A stretch of DNA of 64,000 nucleotides from Anniella stebbinsi. Its lineage: Eukaryota > Chordata > Lepidosauria > Squamata > Anniellidae. Of this stretch, positions 1 through 10,784 are shown in pieces. The position numbers and the translations under genes were made by a program. Positions within the stretch are counted from its first letter, which is position 1. Every line of letters starts with the position of its first letter. The notes beneath the pieces were generated by a model. The model had not been told where the DNA came from, ran no database searches, and saw only the letters and a list, made by a program, of their open reading frames with translations. The DNA lies in NCBI GenBank assembly GCA_029215795.1, contig JARDYH010000002.1, positions 299,925,973 to 299,989,972 on the forward strand. The letters are read 5' to 3'.

Positions 1-330
1 CCAACCAAGACCTACATTATGATTCGAAGTATCAATATGACTCAAGTCCAATGATGTGAAAGAATAATAGTTTATTGATCGAAAATGGAATTTGGATAAA
101 AAAAAAACAGAGAGAGAGAGAGAGAACGCTCTTACACACACACCTCTACTCACGGTCCACAGTCACTCCAGTTCCCATGAAATGATGGGGTGCTGTCCCA
201 AGGGGATGTTTCCTGAGCAGGTGGTACGCCTCCTCCTCTCAGGTGAGAACAAGGCCAATTGTCTCAGGATTTTATAGGGTCTGTCTCACTGAGTCAAAAA
301 CTGTCACAAGATACTCTATCCATGAGAAAA
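1..330 (-). mobile_element. possible LTR, cut by the window edge
   Basis: Read on the minus strand, this stretch has the order expected of a long terminal repeat: a TATA-like box (TATAAAAT, plus-strand 271-278), about 200 bp downstream an AATAAA polyadenylation signal (plus-strand 71-76), then a short U5-like end running off the left edge. A GA/CT microsatellite (109-125) lies between them. No coding sequence, primer-binding site or partner LTR is visible, and I could not fix the 5' TG end. A solo LTR of an endogenous retrovirus or other LTR element is the best guess; chance spacing of two short AT-rich motifs is the alternative. Confidence 0.3.
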
Positions 331-2874
331 CAGGGGAAGCTTTTCCTTGGCAAGAAAATCAGTTTCTCGGAGCAAAGAAGGAAACATTCTTCTCAGCTAG
401 AAGGTACACACTGTGAAGAGCAATGACTGTGCATTATCTAACTTCTATTAGTAGCAAAAAAAAAAAAAAAAAGCACTGACCTTCACTGTATATGACTACA
501 GCTAGGAGAACTGACTCTAACTTCATAAAAATTGCCACCTCCTCTAACAAATTAGTATACATGCGGCACTAGATACTGCCTATGACTTTGTGTATAAATT
601 TATACTTGATTCCTCGCCATGGCACTCCAGGAGGGGGGAGGAGATTTAAGCTTTCCTCCCCCTTATTTTCATCCCCAAATTCCATCCCCCTGCAGGCGGA
701 GGAGTGACTAAGAGAAAAGTAAAAAAATTGATTCCAATGGTGGGGCATTTCAGAATGAAAACGGATCGGGGAACAGTTTAAATGTGCCTCCCAGAGCACC
801 ACAGAAAACAAATGGCCTGGCAGGGACACTAAGGAATGGTCTATTACAAGGCAGCTGGTTTTGAGTGTTATGTAAAGGAAGCAAAATGTTCATTATTTAA
901 TTTATTCTTATTGCATTTTTACTGCTTGGAAGGGGGGGGGTGCTTGTGGGATTTTCTACCTCAGGTGCCAAAATAACTTGGCTCATGTTAGGGATTATGT
1001 TCCTTCACTGTGGGGGGGGGGATCTTCAGCCAACCCTGGTGTGTTTTCCTGGGTTACCCCCACCCACTCATCCCAACGTTATTTCATTGCAAATCCATTT
1101 CTTAGCCTAACAACAAGCTCCAGTGGAAATGACACTAGAAACTCCATTTGGCCCAGTGATTAGGAAAAGAAAAGTATCACAGGAAGGTTACAGATAAACA
1201 AGATAGGAAGTGAAAGTGACTGGCAGATGTCACAGATTTTATTCTCTCTTCTTAACTTGCTGTTTGAAAAACTTCCTCATATGTGACCTGAAAAGAGAAA
1301 GCGGCAAAATGAATATCGGCATCAACAAAGAACACTCTGGAAGATATCAAAAAAATGTAAATTAATGACTGGCAGAAAGAATCTCCAAAGGAAACAACAT
1401 CCTAGTTTAAGCATCACCATCAACAAAAGCTGAACAGCATATGTTAACTTTAATATAAAAAGATAATAGCAATCTTTCAAAAGTAACTTGAGGGGGGAAG
1501 GAAACCTTGCAAGGTGCTTTCCTTTTCAACTCAACTAAAGAGTAAAAAATGATGGGAGATTTTTTTAAAAAAAATAAAACATTCACATTGTGTTCTTAAA
1601 TGAAGCTGAGATAGGTACACATTTTAAATGAAAGCAGCAATGATCTCCAGCTAACAAGGCAGAAAACCTGATTTGTAACACATGATTAAATCTAAACTTA
1701 TTTCAGTGTTACCCTATTGATTCAGCCAACTTCCTTAGAACATAAATGAGGTAACATTTTTCATGCTTTTATTTTTGAATGTGATAATATAATTATGATT
1801 GATTCATTAGCTTCTTTGTTCCCTTAATGTGAGTGTTTATTCTTTGCTTCCACAAACACCTCACAGCTAAGGATTCACAAGACTCGGTCAACAACCAGAT
1901 GTAAAAGTTATCTTATCGCATTCAAGAGTTCAACAGTTGACCTTTTAACTATATCCCCCACCCTCAGAAATAGCACTTGCCTTTCAAAATCTGCCAGGCT
2001 TAATATTCCCAATCTTGATGCTTACTTGTGCTATTGATTTATTGTAGTGTAGTAATTTTAGCATTCTGCACACACATGTGGAACACATTTACAGGTGAGG
2101 CAGTACAGCAAAGGAAAGGACAGTGGGATATGGGTAGGGGATTACTGACCAGTAGGAGTAAACATAAGAGAGAGGCCTGGTACCATTGGTTGGAGAGATG
2201 GCTAATCACCAGTTCACTATCTAAATGCCTGGTACCATTAATACAGGAGTGGATTGGAAAGTCATAAAATATAATTTGTATCATCACAAAACTTGTTAGA
2301 TTTTTGTACACATCCATTTGTAAGATGCCACTTTGAGTACAATTTGCTTCTGGAAGAGTGGCATTCAAACAATCAATCAAAACAGAACTTGCTACATTGA
2401 AATATTCAGTATATGAAGTCTGGTTACACTTGGTCTAAACATTCCACCTACATCCAATCACTTTAGTTTAACCAGGCTGTGATTCAGAATTGCATGCTAT
2501 TTTTAATTTATTTTGGGTCTATTTACTGAGAACATGTGCACAGACATTGCACACCCATTTCACCTATTATTATAACTGATGACCATCACAGCAGCATGTC
2601 ACTGATGAAAAAATGACTCCTTTATTGCACAGCAAAAGTCTCTCAGATCTCCATTTTCTGCACAAAAACTGCACGGTATGCAATGCTTTTTTGCATTTCA
2701 TGTCAGGACCAAAACACACACAGTAAAATCTTCAATGCCTGGAGCTACAGATAATGCAAGTCACACTAAACATTTGAGAGTCCTGAATAAAGTTAGGAAG
2801 GGTTTTTTTTTCTCTTGTGAAGTGTGAGTGTTCAAAACAATTCAAATGTAGACCAATATTATTATCACTATATT
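331..2874. other. no recognised feature (unique AT-rich DNA)
   Basis: AT-rich sequence with short homopolymers (poly-A near 456-472, poly-G near 931 and 1011). The open frames at 569-829 (minus) and 2028-2380 (both strands) have no recognisable domain and no convincing splice context. I see no gene here. Confidence 0.5.
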
Positions 2875-2995
2875 AGAGAGCTAGTGATGGAGAGCCAAAA
2901 GGCTGAAAGAGAGTGGTTTGCCTCAGGCTAATCAGAAAATTCATGGCTGAGGTGAAATTTGAACCAGGGACTTTGCAACTCTAGAATGCTCTAGA
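2875..2995 (-). repeat. MIR-like tRNA-derived SINE remnant
   Basis: The plus strand shows the reverse complement of a tRNA-type SINE body: a 'tttgcctcaggctaatcag' stretch corresponding to the MIR core, followed by 'gaaatttgaaccaggga', the complement of a B-box (GGTTCAAATTTC). It is strongly diverged and lacks clear ends. Confidence 0.5.
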
Positions 2996-3189
2996 GAAAG
3001 GGTGGGCAGACTTTGGGCTTGGGGGTCTACTTTGTTTTTCACTGGAATCCTGAGTCCCCCAACTAAATCTAGATGCAAAATAGCTGAGGATGGGCATAGA
3101 ACAAGGTGCCTCTGAGCACATGTGCAGCCCAGGAATTTCTTTTCTATGCCAGAAATACAGTTTCCACACAAATCCTTTCACACACAAAT

Positions 3190-3550
3190 GGGTTTAGAGG
3201 TAAAATTAATTCAGTTCACATTTTAATGCGAATTTACCTAATTTCTCATTTTCAAACCACTATCTCAATCAAACCTAAGTTACCCTTCAAAACTGGCCAT
3301 TTGCAAATTTTGCAATGGAATTCTCCAATTTTTTTAAATAATGCTGATATAAGGGGAAATAATATTCAAAATGTATTATATTAGGGAAATTGCTCGCATA
3401 AAACATATATATTAAGCAAAAATGTATTTGGAGAAATATACAAAAATATGCTTATGAATTTTCATTCAAACTTAAAAAGAAAGAAAGAAAAGAATTATCC
3501 AAGTTGGGGGCAAACTAAACTAAACTTAAGACTTGAGAAATTCTCAAAGT
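3190..3550 (+). repeat. dispersed repeat with internal ~31-bp units, copy 1
   Basis: This segment matches the DNA around the L1 insertion (32015-32373) along its length: a start near 'cacattttaatgcgaat', a middle 'caaattttgcaatgg', and an end 'caaactaaactaaactt'. The second half consists of three to four diverged units of about 28-37 bp, each with an 'AAATGTATTATATTAGG'-like core. No terminal inverted repeat or coding capacity is visible. I do not recognise the family. Confidence 0.6.
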
Positions 3551-4003
3551 TCAAGAAGAGACAAACTGAAGATTGGAGAAAGGTGATATATTAGATGTGA
3601 GGCACCTAGAATTCATCAGAGAACAGATTTTTATATAAATGTTTTCAAATAAAACACATACATACAGAGAGTTGCTGTCAGTAGAATACACAATACTGAG
3701 CTATGTGAAAAAGTAATCTGATCTGGTTTGAGCCAGTTTGCTATTTGAACATAGAAATTGTGGCAGTATATTCATATGTTGGTGAATGTACTGTGCAATA
3801 TGTGGCAACGTCTAATAATCTACAGTGGAGTCCAATCATCTTCAGAAATTTCTTCGGCATCAAATTAAAGACTCCAGAACAGGGGTCGGTTGATCTATTA
3901 CAAATTGGGATAGACTGGTAGATCAGCACGGAATTTCCAGTTCTAAACAGTTTAATAATAGCTACACTGAAAAGCCTTATTTGCCTTGTGATTCAGCTGC
4001 TGA

Positions 4004-4042
<39 letters not shown>

Positions 4043-5340
4043 CTGGGGAGGGGAGTAGATTTGTGTGTAGGGATAGACAAATCTGTGATTTGCTTTTCTC
4101 ATTTTTGCAATCTTAACTTTGGTTCTTCCTGAGTCTTGTTGCTGAACTTGGAGAATTCTTTTTTTAAAAGTTTGCATGAACATTCATAAGCATATTTAGT
4201 GTATTTTTATGATTGTGATTTGCTGATTTTGATGGCCACCACATATTTGCCATCCTGACTAGTTTTGTCCTTATATGGATTGGTCAGATATAGTCCAGGA
4301 CAGCCATGGATTAGGATGGTAAAAAGTCATGCAAAGATAGCTACATAATTTCATGCTTCTGGACTTAAGGATGCTTCTAGCTAATAGCAGTCAGGAAGAA
4401 GCCTCCAATGAAAGTAAATTGTAATGTAACTGGCTACCACAGTACCTATTATCCTTTAGATAAATACGTATGGACTTACAAAAACACAAAAACTGACTTT
4501 TGATAAACTGTTTATTCCTCTATGATGTTCTCTGTATTTCTATGTGGTCTTGAAATAACACACCCACTATCTTCCCATGTAAACCATGTTACAGAAGTTG
4601 TGGAGGCATGAATAAAAGTAACTGGATCAGAATCTGAGAGTAAAGACCAGAAAAATTGTGTTCCAAGTCAGCTAATGATAACAATTTACACTCTCCTATT
4701 AGAGATTCAGTGAGATACACCTGCCAAAGGAACTGGGATAGGTTTATCCAATCATAGCATTTCCCTTTCCCCTGCAGCCAGTGACACTTAATAATGACTA
4801 AGATGATTCAAAAATGCCTCCTGGCACAGTCTCAAAGACTGTATTATTTCAGGCTTCAGGTGGGATCTTATGTTTCAATGCCCTCCTGTGTAGGAAACTT
4901 CCTGAACATAGACAACTGGAACATTAAAGAGAAGGCAAGATAATCTCCTTTTCCCTGACATTTTAGCTTTCTACGTGCAGGAAGATTTTTATGTGAGGGA
5001 ACATTAAGTTTTACGATTTTTCACTTGCAATCTACAGTTAGAAGTCTTCCTTTAATAAGTGAAAAATTTAGCCAAATGATAAAAAAATGAGGAAGTGTAA
5101 ATTCTAGCAAAACAAATGTAAATTGACAACAGGGCAAATACAAAAGAAATTTCAGGAGCGTTTTTCTAAAACGTAAACAAACTAAAAATGTCTCAATGAT
5201 GTGACAGTATTACTGAAAAAGAATAGGGAGATTTTAGAGAAGCTAAATGAATTCTTTGATCACCAATCACTCTGATAGATGTTGAACGGATACCTGTATC
5301 TGAGGTGTGTGTGTGCGTGTGAAAGAGAGAGAGAGAGAGA
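3551..5340. other. unique DNA with (AAT)n and (GA)n microsatellites
   Basis: Apart from an (AAT)n array at 4004-4042 and a GA tract at 5323-5340, I recognise nothing. The open frame at 3977-4183 is the microsatellite itself read as poly-isoleucine. Confidence 0.5.
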
Positions 5341-5344
5341 TTCA

Positions 5345-6060
5345 GAGACAGAGAGCACATCTAGACGAGAGGTTTGCCCTGCAGTGGCTTTGGAGTGACG
5401 GCAGCTGATCTACATGACGCTGCCGCCAACCCGAAGCCATCCAGGTGCAAAGCCCCAAAGCTCCACTTTAAAAAACTTTAAAATTTTTAAAAACTTTTTT
5501 AGCTTGGAGCGATGCGATGACGGCATCTGCCATCTGTCACTCTTGCTCAGGAGCTGCTGCGAGGCATGCCACAGCCTATGGCGACCACTGATTGCTCGCC
5601 ATAAGCTGGGCAGGGAAGGGGGTGGACCAGCAAGTCAAAAGGTCACTGAACTACCTCTGCACCTCTGTGGACCTTGTTTTAAAAAAATTAAAGGGGGGTG
5701 GATATTCAGAGAGGGAGCACCCTGTTCCTCCCCCCCTTGTTGGTCCTCTCCCCGTTTAGCTATATAATAAACAACTAACCTTGGTAGAGGGGGCACGGAT
5801 GCTCCCAGGTGCCCCTGGACAGCAGATTATGTGCTCAGGTGGGCAGGTGCAGTGGCAACAGTGGCGTCACCTTCAGGAAAGCCTGCAATTGTGCTCCTTG
5901 AGCTGTAGATGGCTGGAAGGAGCACCAATGTGAGGGGCGCCACCTTGCATCGCCACTGCGCTGCCTTCCCGACACTGTCAAGATGAGCCCAGAGACAGAG
6001 ACAGAGAGATGGGAGGGAAGTCATCTTGACAAATAGCATTAGAACTTCATATTTTGTCAC
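5345..6060. repeat. GC-rich block, probable DNA-transposon remnant
   Basis: The block is clearly richer in G, C and CpG than the flanks, and contains 'cacatctagacg' at 5357 and 'ctgatctacatgacg' at 5405, which resemble degraded CTACAC-type termini seen elsewhere in the window. Two open frames (5414-5767 plus, 5827-6060 minus) are low-complexity and match no family I know. Ends were not resolved. Confidence 0.3.
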
Positions 6061-6353
6061 CTCTAAGTGACAAATAAAACATTGATCTGGGTAGCATAAC
6101 CTAAAAATTAATTTTTAAAAAAACCAGATATGAAATTCTTGATCTACTAACAAAAATATGTAAATGGGACAATATCGTATACGTGAATTTCTTTTTTAAA
6201 AAAGGTTTCTGATAAGTACCATACTAAAGTATCTGGAATAAACATAGCAGCCATAGGAAAGACAAGGATGGGGAACCTCTTTCAGTTCAAGGGCCAAATT
6301 AAATTTTGGAGAAGAGAGTTGGGACCAAAGACAAAAAGGGAAGGTGTGCATGC

Positions 6354-6389
<36 letters not shown>

Positions 6390-6887
6390 ATCTCCAGCAT
6401 ATTGTAGCTTAATGTTCTTGTTGCAAGTAACTAAATTTTAGGAGAGACATTTCAAATCTTTAGAATGCACAAAAGCTGTGAAATCATCAAATGGTTGGTG
6501 GTTGGGGGGAAGAGGACATTGTCCCACAGGGAACCCAGGATGTCTGAATTTGACCCCCTGGGCTGAGCTTGCTCATTCCTCAGATCTGAGAATAGGTTCT
6601 CTTATACGTTAGTAATTCATGGAAGAACATGAAGAAAAGAGTAAATAGACAGTTTGCAAAATGGGAGGAAGGAAGCAGTGGACTTCTCTGAGGATCTGTA
6701 TTGGGACTGATAATAGTTAGCATTCATAAGTACAGCGGTACACCTCCTAACTTCACATATGCACTGATGGAAGGAACTGAACCATCTGTGACTAGGCAGG
6801 AAAAACAGCTCAATGTGGCCGACAGCTCAGTGAAAATGTTATGTGATGACAGTGAAGAAAAACAAAAGCTGCATTAGGAATTAGAGA
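6061..6887. other. unique DNA with (TA)n
   Basis: AT-rich sequence with a (TA)n array at 6358-6386. No gene or repeat family recognised otherwise. Confidence 0.5.
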
Positions 6888-7080
6888 ACAAAAGAAGAGC
6901 TTTGTTGGATCACAACAAGGGTCTATCTAGTCCAGCACTCTGTTCGTACAGTAGCCAACCAGTTGTCAACCAGGGACCCATAAGCAACAGCACCCACCTG
7001 CCCACATTCCCCAGCAACTGGTATACATTAGCTTGCTGCTTCTGATACTGGAAGTAGTAGGAAAGTTACTGAAAGAATAT
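6888..7080 (-). mobile_element. CR1-like LINE 3' end fragment
   Basis: Reverse complement of the 3' end of a LINE that recurs in the window: 'ggtctatctagtccagcac', then 'gccaaccagttgtcaacca', 'ccccagcaactggtatac' and 'cttctgatactgg'. On its sense strand the family ends in TCTTMTTATGTTCTTA, similar in style to the short repeated tail of CR1-superfamily LINEs. This copy is 5'-truncated and diverged. Confidence 0.65.
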
Positions 7081-7284
7081 ATAAAATAGCCAGCCCATAA
7101 TCATATCATGTTTTCATATCAATCTATCATGTGGCTACATTTGGAACATTGAGTACTATTCTAGTTGCCCCTTGTCAGAAAAGACAGCCAAAGGAGGGAG
7201 GGGAATAGACATTTATAAAATTCAGAATGGTGTGGCATTTTTGCCTCCTCCTCCTCCTCCCATAATATTGGTCCTAGGATCAAC

Positions 7285-7365
7285 TAAAAAAGAGAAAAAT
7301 AAGAGCCATGATGAATCAGACCAAGGGTCTATCTAGTCCAGCACTCTGTTCACACAGTGACCATG
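7285..7365 (-). mobile_element. CR1-like LINE 3' end, very short copy
   Basis: 'aagagccatgatgaatcaga' followed by 'ggtctatctagtccagcac' and 'tctgttcacacagtgacca' marks the last ~80 bp of the same CR1-like family in reverse orientation. It stops abruptly at the start of an L2-like tail. Confidence 0.65.
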
Positions 7366-7610
7366 TAACTGGATTGTAAACCAGTTACATGGACTGTCTT
7401 ATTTCTTACCTTGGTAAGACACTTTGGGAGCCCTTTTGGCTAAAGGGCAGGGTTATCATGTTGTAAATATTTATTTATTTATTTATTGTATTTATTTATT
7501 TTATTTGTACCCCACTTCTCTACCAAAGAAACAGCATTCATGATAGCATACAGAACCAATGAAAATGGATTAAAACAATAATTATTAAATAAATAAATAA
7601 ATAAATAAAT
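7366..7610 (+). mobile_element. L2-like 3' tail with (TTTA)n and (AAAT)n
   Basis: The motif 'acactttgggagcccttttg' followed by 'aaagggcagggttatcatg' and a TTTA-rich stretch resembles the 3' end of L2 LINEs, in which a short conserved block precedes a simple-repeat tail. Two simple-repeat stretches follow (7471-7503 and about 7585-7613), separated by a second L2-like block. Confidence 0.45.
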
Positions 7611-7629
7611 AAACAATGCAATTATTTCA

Positions 7630-7750
7630 CACCAGGCATCATTAATGTTTGGAATTTGCTGCCAAAGAAGTGGTGGTGGCCACCGGCATGGACGACTTTT
7701 AAAGGGAATTAAAGAAATACGTGGAGATTAGGTCTATTCATGATTTATGT
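7630..7750 (+). mobile_element. CR1-like LINE coding fragment, left of a hAT insertion
   Basis: 'ttggaatttgctgccaaaga' and 'accggcatggacgacttt' correspond to the conserved C-terminal part of CR1-like reverse transcriptases (pattern xWNxLPK...DDFK), here with frameshifts. The segment ends where the hAT element at 7751 begins; a short continuation may lie just after 8117. Confidence 0.45.
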
Positions 7751-8117
7751 CAGGGGTTGGGAACCTCATCCTGGGAGGCCAAATCTGGCTCTCTGGAGTT
7801 CCGCAGATGGCCCGCCTTTTTCCCCTGGCCCCGCCCCTTCTCCCTATTCACTAATTGTTTAGTGGTTCCCTGGCTTTCATGCAGTTTTTTTTCACATCCC
7901 AAAAGTGTGAAATGGCTCTCTTGAGGCTTAGTTTCTGGCAGTAAAAGCTTTAATCTGCAATATGCTGGGAGATTTTGTTTTTGTTTTTTGGCCCTTCCTT
8001 TTTGCCTTTGGTTCTATCCCCTTTGCCTTTTGAATAATCTGCCACTGGAATGCCGCCCATGAGAGCTTTTCTAAAACTGAATTTGGCCCTCGTGCTGAGA
8101 GAGGTTCCCCACCCCTG
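7751..8117. mobile_element. hAT-type MITE (CAGGGGTTGGGAACCTC family), copy 1
   Basis: A 367-bp element bounded by inverted repeats CAGGGGTTGGGAACCTC and GAGGTTCCCCACCCCTG. Two other copies occur at 24958 and 52647. No transposase is present, so it is non-autonomous. The flanks match at only about half of eight positions, so its target duplication has decayed; the family assignment rests on the 24958 copy, whose 8-bp duplication is exact. TIRs starting CAGGG and 8-bp duplications are hallmarks of hAT. Confidence 0.75.
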
Positions 8118-8877
8118 ATTGCCATTCTTGTGCTCTTCAGTGGTAGAGTTTAAGAAGTAGTGCAGTAGTGCCGGTGCAGTTCATGCATATTTGAATCAGG
8201 GCCAAACTAAATGTGAGGTTTGGTACATGGTTAGCCCTAGTGTGCAAGAGCGGGGGGGGGGGGGGAGGAACAGCTGGATTGGGACCAAGGTTTGGGAGGT
8301 GAGGAATGATTCCCATTGTGAATAGCAGCCATGGGGGAAGGAACTATTCCAATCAGAACCACAGTGGGGACTAAGGCTTAAAGCCTCCTCCTCCACTCCA
8401 TAGTACCTATCCAGCTTGTCCCACACCTGACCCAACTCTTTCTTTGACTCTCTCTCTCTCTCTCTCTTCTTACTGACCAGGGCTAACCATACAACAAAAG
8501 GCATGTATAGTGGGCCCTCATTTACCATAAACTATAGTGCAGCAGAACATTAACAGTGTGTACACCTCTTCACATCCTCTAATATTTCTGGGTATCACCA
8601 GAGGGGGTTTAGGTGAAGGAAGGTGGCATTGTCCCATGGAAGCTGCTTTACATTTTCAGTGCTCCTGTTATCAATGGCTGATAAAAGAACCAGAAACTGA
8701 GCAACCAAGGTAAAATTATGTCTACAATCTCAAGTTACCCTACACCAGTTTAACAATGGCTTTTTTTTAAAGGAAAGGGTGGTGGGAAAAGCCAGTCAAA
8801 ACAAAGTGCAGAAGAAAAAGAAGATGAGGGGGGAAGGAGGTCACTATGGTAGCGTGAGAGGGAGGAGGAGGATAAAG
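8118..8877. other. no recognised gene
   Basis: Contains a G-run at 8252-8264 and a CT tract at about 8450-8467. The frame at 8196-8528 (minus) crosses the CT tract and has no domain. Confidence 0.5.
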
Positions 8878-8953
8878 AGCCTATCTACACTACTACTTTA
8901 AAACAGTTTATAACAGTTTTAAACCGGTTAGTTAGCAGTAGTGTAGATAGGCT
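8878..8953. mobile_element. CTACAC-end MITE, 76 bp
   Basis: A compact palindrome: AGCCTATCTACACTACT at the left and AGTAGTGTAGATAGGCT at the right enclosing an AT-rich centre with TTTAAAAC repeats. It belongs to the family that leaves 5-bp duplications; here the flanks (TAAAG and CATAG) agree at only three positions. Confidence 0.75.
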
Positions 8954-9633
8954 CATAGTAAAAGGGGGAAAAATTGAGCTGGAGAATGCAGAGCTCTGAA
9001 GGGCCTTGTAGAGAAAGAGGAGAAGCTGAAGCCAAGAACCTCTGTAACCCAACTGGCTTGGAAAGCAAGGGATCTCATTGAACATTTGAACCAGATTCCA
9101 CAGGTCACCACACGACTTGACACCACTGAAGCCACAGTGCCTTCCCTTCTTGCCTTCTCTCCTCTTTCTATTTGTTGTTTTATTATATCTCCCTCTTCTT
9201 TGCCTGTGGTTAAGTTGGATTTGTTTTTCTTTATTTTATTCCACCTTTCCCATTTTCTTTTATGCCCTAAATTGTTATTCAGCTGTTTTGATTTAAATTA
9301 TGTTTATGTACAGTTACTCACAGCTCTGGCTGTTGCCTCCACCCCCCATGACTGTCTCTGATGCTCACACATTCACGTTGGCTTCTTTATAGCAGATGCC
9401 TCGAGCAGTAAATGAAAGCAACTCTTTTATCACTGAGCCCTTTCACCTCCCATTTTTTTTATTTCTTATTAAGGTGCCAACTAGTTCTAGCTTCTTCTTC
9501 AAAAGCGAAATGCATTCCTCAAAACACAAACAACAGCACTCGCACACACATACACACACACACACACACACAATTGTTAAACCGCAACAATAGCCAATCT
9601 ACTCCTACTCCTCCCCTTCTTCTTCTTCTTCTT

Positions 9634-9664
<31 letters not shown>

Positions 9665-10174
9665 GTTTTTAAACAGTGCTATGAAACTTGTAGGGGGTAT
9701 TTCAGGGGCTCCATTGTATCACTCGAAACAACCCACATATGCCCAATCTACTTTACCCTATGGCTAAACAAATCCCCAATCATGGAACAAACCTACCAAT
9801 GTCATTAACTAATGGGTTGAGGGAAACAAATGCTGAACATTTGTTTGGGATATATTAAGAGAAACGGCATCCGCATTCGGTGACACAGCAGAGGAAACTC
9901 ATTTGTCCATTTTTGCCTTGAAAGGTGTTCAAATTCAAAGCCATCCATGGGGCTGAGAAAATTCATTTTCAGCTGAACCTTCCTAGAGTGTACGAACCTC
10001 AGTTAGCCAAACTCCTATGCCTGGGGTCTTCAACATGCCCTTTTTGGCACCCAGTACACTCTCTGCTCCTCCTGATTTTTATTTCATTTCTTAAGACATT
10101 TTAATTATTATTTTGAACTGGGAGGCTAGCATGCTGCAAAGTGAAGGGCTACCCTCCAACTCAATCTTTATTTA
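8954..10174. other. no gene; (AC)n and (CTT)n microsatellites
   Basis: An (AC)n array lies at 9542-9572 and a CTT array of about 16 units at 9616-9664. The frames that cross them read as poly-Thr-His and poly-Leu and are artefacts. Nothing else recognised. Confidence 0.6.
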
Positions 10175-10270
10175 GGTTCAAAAGAGTGGTTTTCTCTTTT
10201 AGAATGCAGGTCCCACCTCTGCCTTCTACTAAGGATCTTGGGCAAGTTAATTTTCTTTAAGTCTCTTCTA
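10175..10270 (+). repeat. MIR remnant
   Basis: 'gatcttgggcaagttaatt' matches the most conserved part of the MIR core (CTTGGGCAAGTTACTTAA type), preceded by 'gcaggtcccacctctgcc'. Ancient and diverged. Confidence 0.55.
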
Positions 10271-10288
10271 AAAACAGAGTATTTTGGG

Positions 10289-10775
10289 CTCATCTACACC
10301 TAAGGGTGTAATGGGAGGGAAGGGGAGGATCAGGACTTACCTTCTTCCATGACCCTCCCTCAGCTTCTCTACGGCCACGCGATGTTCCAGAAGGGAAGAG
10401 GGATGTTGCAGGCACCATTTTTTTTCAGAAGAGGAGCTGCAGCCCCGATCCGGCAAAAAAGTAAGTTTAGCACCCCTGCCAAACTCCACGCCCCACCTCC
10501 CCTGCCATCCCAGGGATGGTGGAATTGCTCCCCCCCCACTCCCATGAGCATGGAGCCACCCCATGCAGCTCTGTGCCCATTTGAGGGCCCACACCACACC
10601 AGCCGTTGTCCTTGGGATTGTCCTCGGACCATGAAAAAATCAGGACATCCACGATTGCAGTTATCCTGGAGTTGTCTCTAGGGCCCTTTCTACACCATAG
10701 GCTGGGAGATGACAGTGGCCCGACATGGGCGCAGACCCTCTCAGCTGGGTACTGTGTTAGTGAGCAGGTGAGGAA
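10289..10775. mobile_element. GC-rich non-autonomous DNA element remnants
   Basis: Begins with 'ggctcatctacacc' and holds a second terminus-like motif, 'ggccctttctacacc', near 10678. The interior shares blocks with 14917-15483 and 23935-24490 ('catcccagggatggtg', 'catggagccaccc', 'gttgtctctagg'), in part inverted. It lies immediately upstream of the L2, which may have inserted into it. The open frames here are GC-rich artefacts. Confidence 0.5.
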
Positions 10776-10784
10776 AAGTGGGCA

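Noticed and set aside
4004..4042. CRISPR-like or other prokaryotic repeat array
   Set aside because: All short-period arrays here are microsatellites; no spaced direct repeats of CRISPR type occur anywhere in the window.
3977..4183. 68-codon frame with poly-isoleucine
   Set aside because: It is the (AAT)n microsatellite translated; no gene.
9396..9672. Frames with Thr-His and poly-Leu runs
   Set aside because: They are the (AC)n and (CTT)n microsatellites.
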